Below the pieces are notes generated by a model. It made no database searches. It was not told the origin of the DNA and was given only the letters and a program-made list of their open reading frames with translations. 6,500 nt of DNA, taken from JBEKDJ01 sp050014415. GTDB taxonomy: Bacteria; Desulfobacterota; BSN033; UBA1163. The translations under genes and the position numbers were made by a program. Within the stretch, counting starts at the first letter, position 1. Each line of letters opens with the position of its first letter. Below, one piece after another: positions 6,293 to 6,500 of the stretch. The DNA lies in NCBI GenBank assembly GCA_050014415.1, contig JBEKDJ010000283.1, positions 1 to 6,500 on the forward strand, in the 5' to 3' direction.

Positions 6293-6500
6293 ATGAGCAA
6301 AATCAAAGTCCTGTTTCTATGCACGGGTAATTCAGCGCGAAGTCAAATGGCAGAAGCCTTTCTCAGGAAGCACGCTGCAGACCAGTTCGATGCTTACAGC
6401 GCGGGAACTGATCCGAAAGGCATTCATCCATTCACCAAGCGTGCTATGGAGGAAATTGGAGTCAGTCTTAGCGGTCAGTATTCGAAACACGTCAAGGAAT
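6293..6500 (+). CDS. arsC: Arsenate reductase ArsC, low-molecular-weight phosphatase (thioredoxin-coupled) type, 3' end outside window
   Basis: Sixty-nine codons are visible, running off the window end. The protein begins with a beta-strand (KIKVLFL) and the catalytic P-loop C-TGNSAR-S (Cys10 to Ser17) followed by QMAEAF, then YSAGTDP and the helix RAMEEIGV. CTGNSARSQMAEA is characteristic of the thioredoxin-coupled arsenate reductases of the LMW-PTP fold, which reduce arsenate to arsenite with two further cysteines near residues 80-90 that lie outside the window. Without those cysteines in view, a plain LMW tyrosine phosphatase remains possible, though N-S-A-R-S-Q favours ArsC. AAAAAGGAG (6276-6284) lies 8 nt before the ATG. 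It is 48 bp behind phoU on the same strand with no terminator between, so it probably belongs to the same operon. Confidence 0.88.
   Translation, partial: MSKIKVLFLCTGNSARSQMAEAFLRKHAADQFDAYSAGTDPKGIHPFTKRAMEEIGVSLSGQYSKHVKE

Overview
The window holds one strand-consistent gene block (all genes on +): the tail of a metallo-beta-lactamase-fold protein, an outer-membrane porin, a complete phosphate-uptake operon pstS-pstC-pstA-pstB-phoU, and the first half of an arsenate reductase gene (arsC). The signal-peptide porin ending in a C-terminal Phe shows a Gram-negative (diderm) bacterium. Base composition is moderate, and the Porin_5-type porin, the short TIGR02136-type PstS and the phoU-arsC order are most like Desulfobacterota (former Deltaproteobacteria) or nearby lineages. 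That placement is inference from style, not a search result.

Layout. 1-168: C-terminus of an MBL-fold hydrolase with the PGHG motif. 169-286: short gap with two Shine-Dalgarno-like sites, the second belonging to the porin. 287-1687: porin with a coiled-coil-like N-terminal segment, three tandem seven-residue Trp repeats and a beta-barrel. 1688-1917: intergenic region with a hairpin just after the porin and, next to pstS, an array of 11-bp-phased GTAACA-type repeats that reads as a multi-site PhoB (Pho box) promoter. 1918-2811: pstS. 2812-2885: a long, near-perfect hairpin. 2886-3899: pstC. 3896-4747: pstA, overlapping pstC by 4 bp. 4751-5512: pstB. 5534-6244: phoU (GTG start). 6293-6500: arsC, cut by the window end.

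How it works together. The porin probably gives solutes, possibly phosphate, passage over the outer membrane. PstS binds phosphate in the periplasm, PstC and PstA form the inner-membrane channel, PstB is the ATPase and PhoU links transporter state to Pho signalling. Arsenate is a phosphate analogue that enters by phosphate transporters, so an arsenate reductase directly behind phoU makes physiological sense. The repeat array before pstS indicates induction on phosphate starvation, and the hairpin after pstS probably sets a higher level of PstS than of the membrane and ATPase subunits.

The core is a known system. The parts worth a second look are regulatory (the six-unit phased Pho box array, the promoter pressed against the ribosome binding site, the pstS-pstC hairpin and the unclear pstC start) and the Trp repeat in the porin. 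I found no tRNA, rRNA, CRISPR array, insertion sequence or phage feature.
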